Shown here: piece after piece, positions 6,007 to 6,415 of the stretch | Layout: every line of letters begins with the position of its first letter | How positions within the stretch are numbered: position 1 is the first letter of the stretch | Assembly: GCA_017461685.1 (NCBI GenBank) | Contig: JAFTXF010000065.1 | Coordinates: forward strand, 1 to 6,415 | Source of the DNA: Lachnospiraceae bacterium | GTDB lineage: Bacteria; Bacillota; Clostridia; Lachnospirales; Lachnospiraceae | Length of the DNA: 6,415 nt | Reading direction: 5' to 3' | Translations under genes and position numbers: made by a program | Notes under the pieces: model-generated | What the model was told of the DNA's origin: nothing | What the model saw: only the letters and a program-made list of their open reading frames with translations | The model's database searches: none

Positions 6007-6205
6007 GCATATGCGAAACTTTGTGGCTGCCTGTCAGAGCAATATATGTTCTGGCTGAAGGGCCTTGAAAAGCGTCGGTCCTTAGCGAAGCAAGGCAGTT
6101 GCCGCAGTCTGAGCTTAGTACCGCTACGCATTTTCATGGAGTGAGAACGTCCATGAAGCAGAACATATATTGCTTTGACTGGCAATCATCACGTTTCGCA
6201 TATGC
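6007..6205. repeat. 199-bp long inverted-repeat element, MITE-like or structured RNA
   Basis: Two 47-bp arms (6007-6053 and 6159-6205) are inverted copies at 40 of 47 positions. The outer 13 bp (GCATATGCGAAAC) and the inner 14 bp (CAATATATGTTCTG) match perfectly; most differences fall in an 8-bp patch. The 105-bp core holds its own pairing: GCGTCGGTCCTTAGC (6072-6086) with 6113-6129, allowing two mismatches and a bulge, and TTCATGGA (6133-6140) with TCCATGAA (6150-6157). The whole can fold as a long stem topped by two branches, on either strand. There is no credible coding frame. It fills the gap between asnS and the next gene and is flanked by a 9-bp direct repeat. It is far larger than an intrinsic terminator and lacks a T run. 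I cannot match it to a named RNA family. It is either a non-autonomous mobile repeat or a structured RNA; both may hold. Confidence 0.75.
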
Positions 6206-6209
6206 CCGT

Positions 6210-6218
6210 TTATAATAA
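6210..6218. repeat. Right copy of 9-bp direct repeat, possible target-site duplication
   Basis: Second TTATAATAA, 4 bp beyond the right inverted arm and 18 bp before the next start codon. It also contains TATAAT, but a transcript from it would begin almost at the ribosome binding site and no -35 box stands at the right distance. Confidence 0.45.
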
Positions 6219-6236
6219 CAATCAGAAAGGATTTAT

Positions 6237-6415
6237 ATGAAGCTGCCAAAGAGATTTGTAGCATGCACTATAGCATGTGCCCTGTTAGGGACACAACTAT
6301 TATATGTTGAAGCATCCAGCATCAGCAGTATTCAGCAACAAATTAATCAAAATCAGAGTAATTTAGACAAGGTAAACAGTCAGCTCAGCGAGTATGAGGC
6401 ACAGTTGGAGGAATA
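6237..6415 (+). CDS. Secreted coiled-coil protein, probable cell-wall hydrolase N-terminus, cut by the window edge
   Basis: The first 59 residues are visible. MKLPKRFVACTIACALLGTQ begins a signal peptide, with cleavage likely near VEA-SS at about residue 26. A glutamine- and asparagine-rich heptad-like stretch follows (SSIQQQINQNQSNLDKVNSQ, then LSEYEAQLEE), typical of a coiled coil. This layout is that of PcsB-type and EnvC-type proteins, in which an N-terminal coiled coil precedes a C-terminal NlpC/P60, CHAP or M23 peptidoglycan hydrolase domain. The catalytic part is beyond the window, so the function is inference from architecture alone. ATG 6237 follows AGAAAGGA (6224-6231) at short but workable spacing. 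The long inverted-repeat element lies directly upstream and would be in its leader if transcription comes through from asnS. Confidence 0.75.
   Translation, partial: MKLPKRFVACTIACALLGTQLLYVEASSISSIQQQINQNQSNLDKVNSQLSEYEAQLEE

Noticed and set aside
5922..6185. 87-codon minus-strand open frame across the asnS end and the inverted-repeat element
   Set aside because: It overlaps the conserved motif 3 of asnS and the palindrome; the predicted peptide has no domain-like features and there is no ribosome binding site.
6007..6205. Inverted repeat read as the asnS terminator
   Set aside because: The arms are 47 bp with a 105-bp core and no T run follows either arm, so it does not fit an intrinsic terminator.
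6211..6216. TATAAT as the -10 box of the secreted protein gene
   Set aside because: The nearest good -35 (TTGACT, 6175-6180) is 30 bp away, and the leader would be only about 14 nt with the ribosome binding site at the very start.
1..6415. CRISPR array, tRNA or rRNA genes
   Set aside because: No regularly spaced repeats, no cloverleaf with the conserved T-loop sequence, and no rRNA-like stretches were seen.

Overview
The window looks like chromosome from a low-to-moderate GC Firmicute, most likely a member of the Clostridia close to Lachnospiraceae. The clues are AGGAGA-type ribosome binding sites, SigA-like promoters, a MKKK lipoprotein signal with an LTAC lipobox, and the general protein style. 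This placement is inference from sequence character, not from a database match. It holds seven genes: five complete, and two cut by the window edges.

Left block (1-2560), a probable glycerophosphodiester / glycerol-3-phosphate locus. On the minus strand, a GpsA-like glycerol-3-phosphate dehydrogenase (622-1704) is followed 85 bp later by a glycerophosphodiester phosphodiesterase (1-536, running off the left edge). Divergent from them is a DeoR/GlpR-type repressor (1841-2560). The minus-strand promoter in the divergent gap is a perfect SigA consensus (TTGACA, 17 bp, TATAAT), and a small inverted repeat overlaps its -35 box. Together they suggest a switch: the phosphodiesterase releases sn-glycerol-3-phosphate, the dehydrogenase interconverts it with dihydroxyacetone phosphate, and the DeoR protein senses a phosphorylated metabolite.

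Middle block (2561-4522). A perfect 10-bp hairpin separates the DeoR gene from a convergent small membrane-anchored protein of unknown function (2681-3154, minus). A 234-bp divergent promoter region follows, then a lipoprotein (3389-4522) that has the FKBP-type isomerase and C-terminal chaperone portions of trigger factor but carries a lipoprotein signal where the ribosome-binding domain would be. It is probably an extracytoplasmic foldase.

Right block (4523-6415). A terminator-like hairpin precedes asnS (4607-5998), complete with all class II synthetase motifs. Immediately after its stop lies the most unusual feature: a 199-bp element with 47-bp imperfect inverted arms, a 105-bp structured core, and a 9-bp direct repeat outside both ends. 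It looks like a MITE or a large structured RNA element. A secreted coiled-coil protein begins at 6237 and is cut by the right edge; it is probably a cell-wall hydrolase, but its catalytic domain is not visible.
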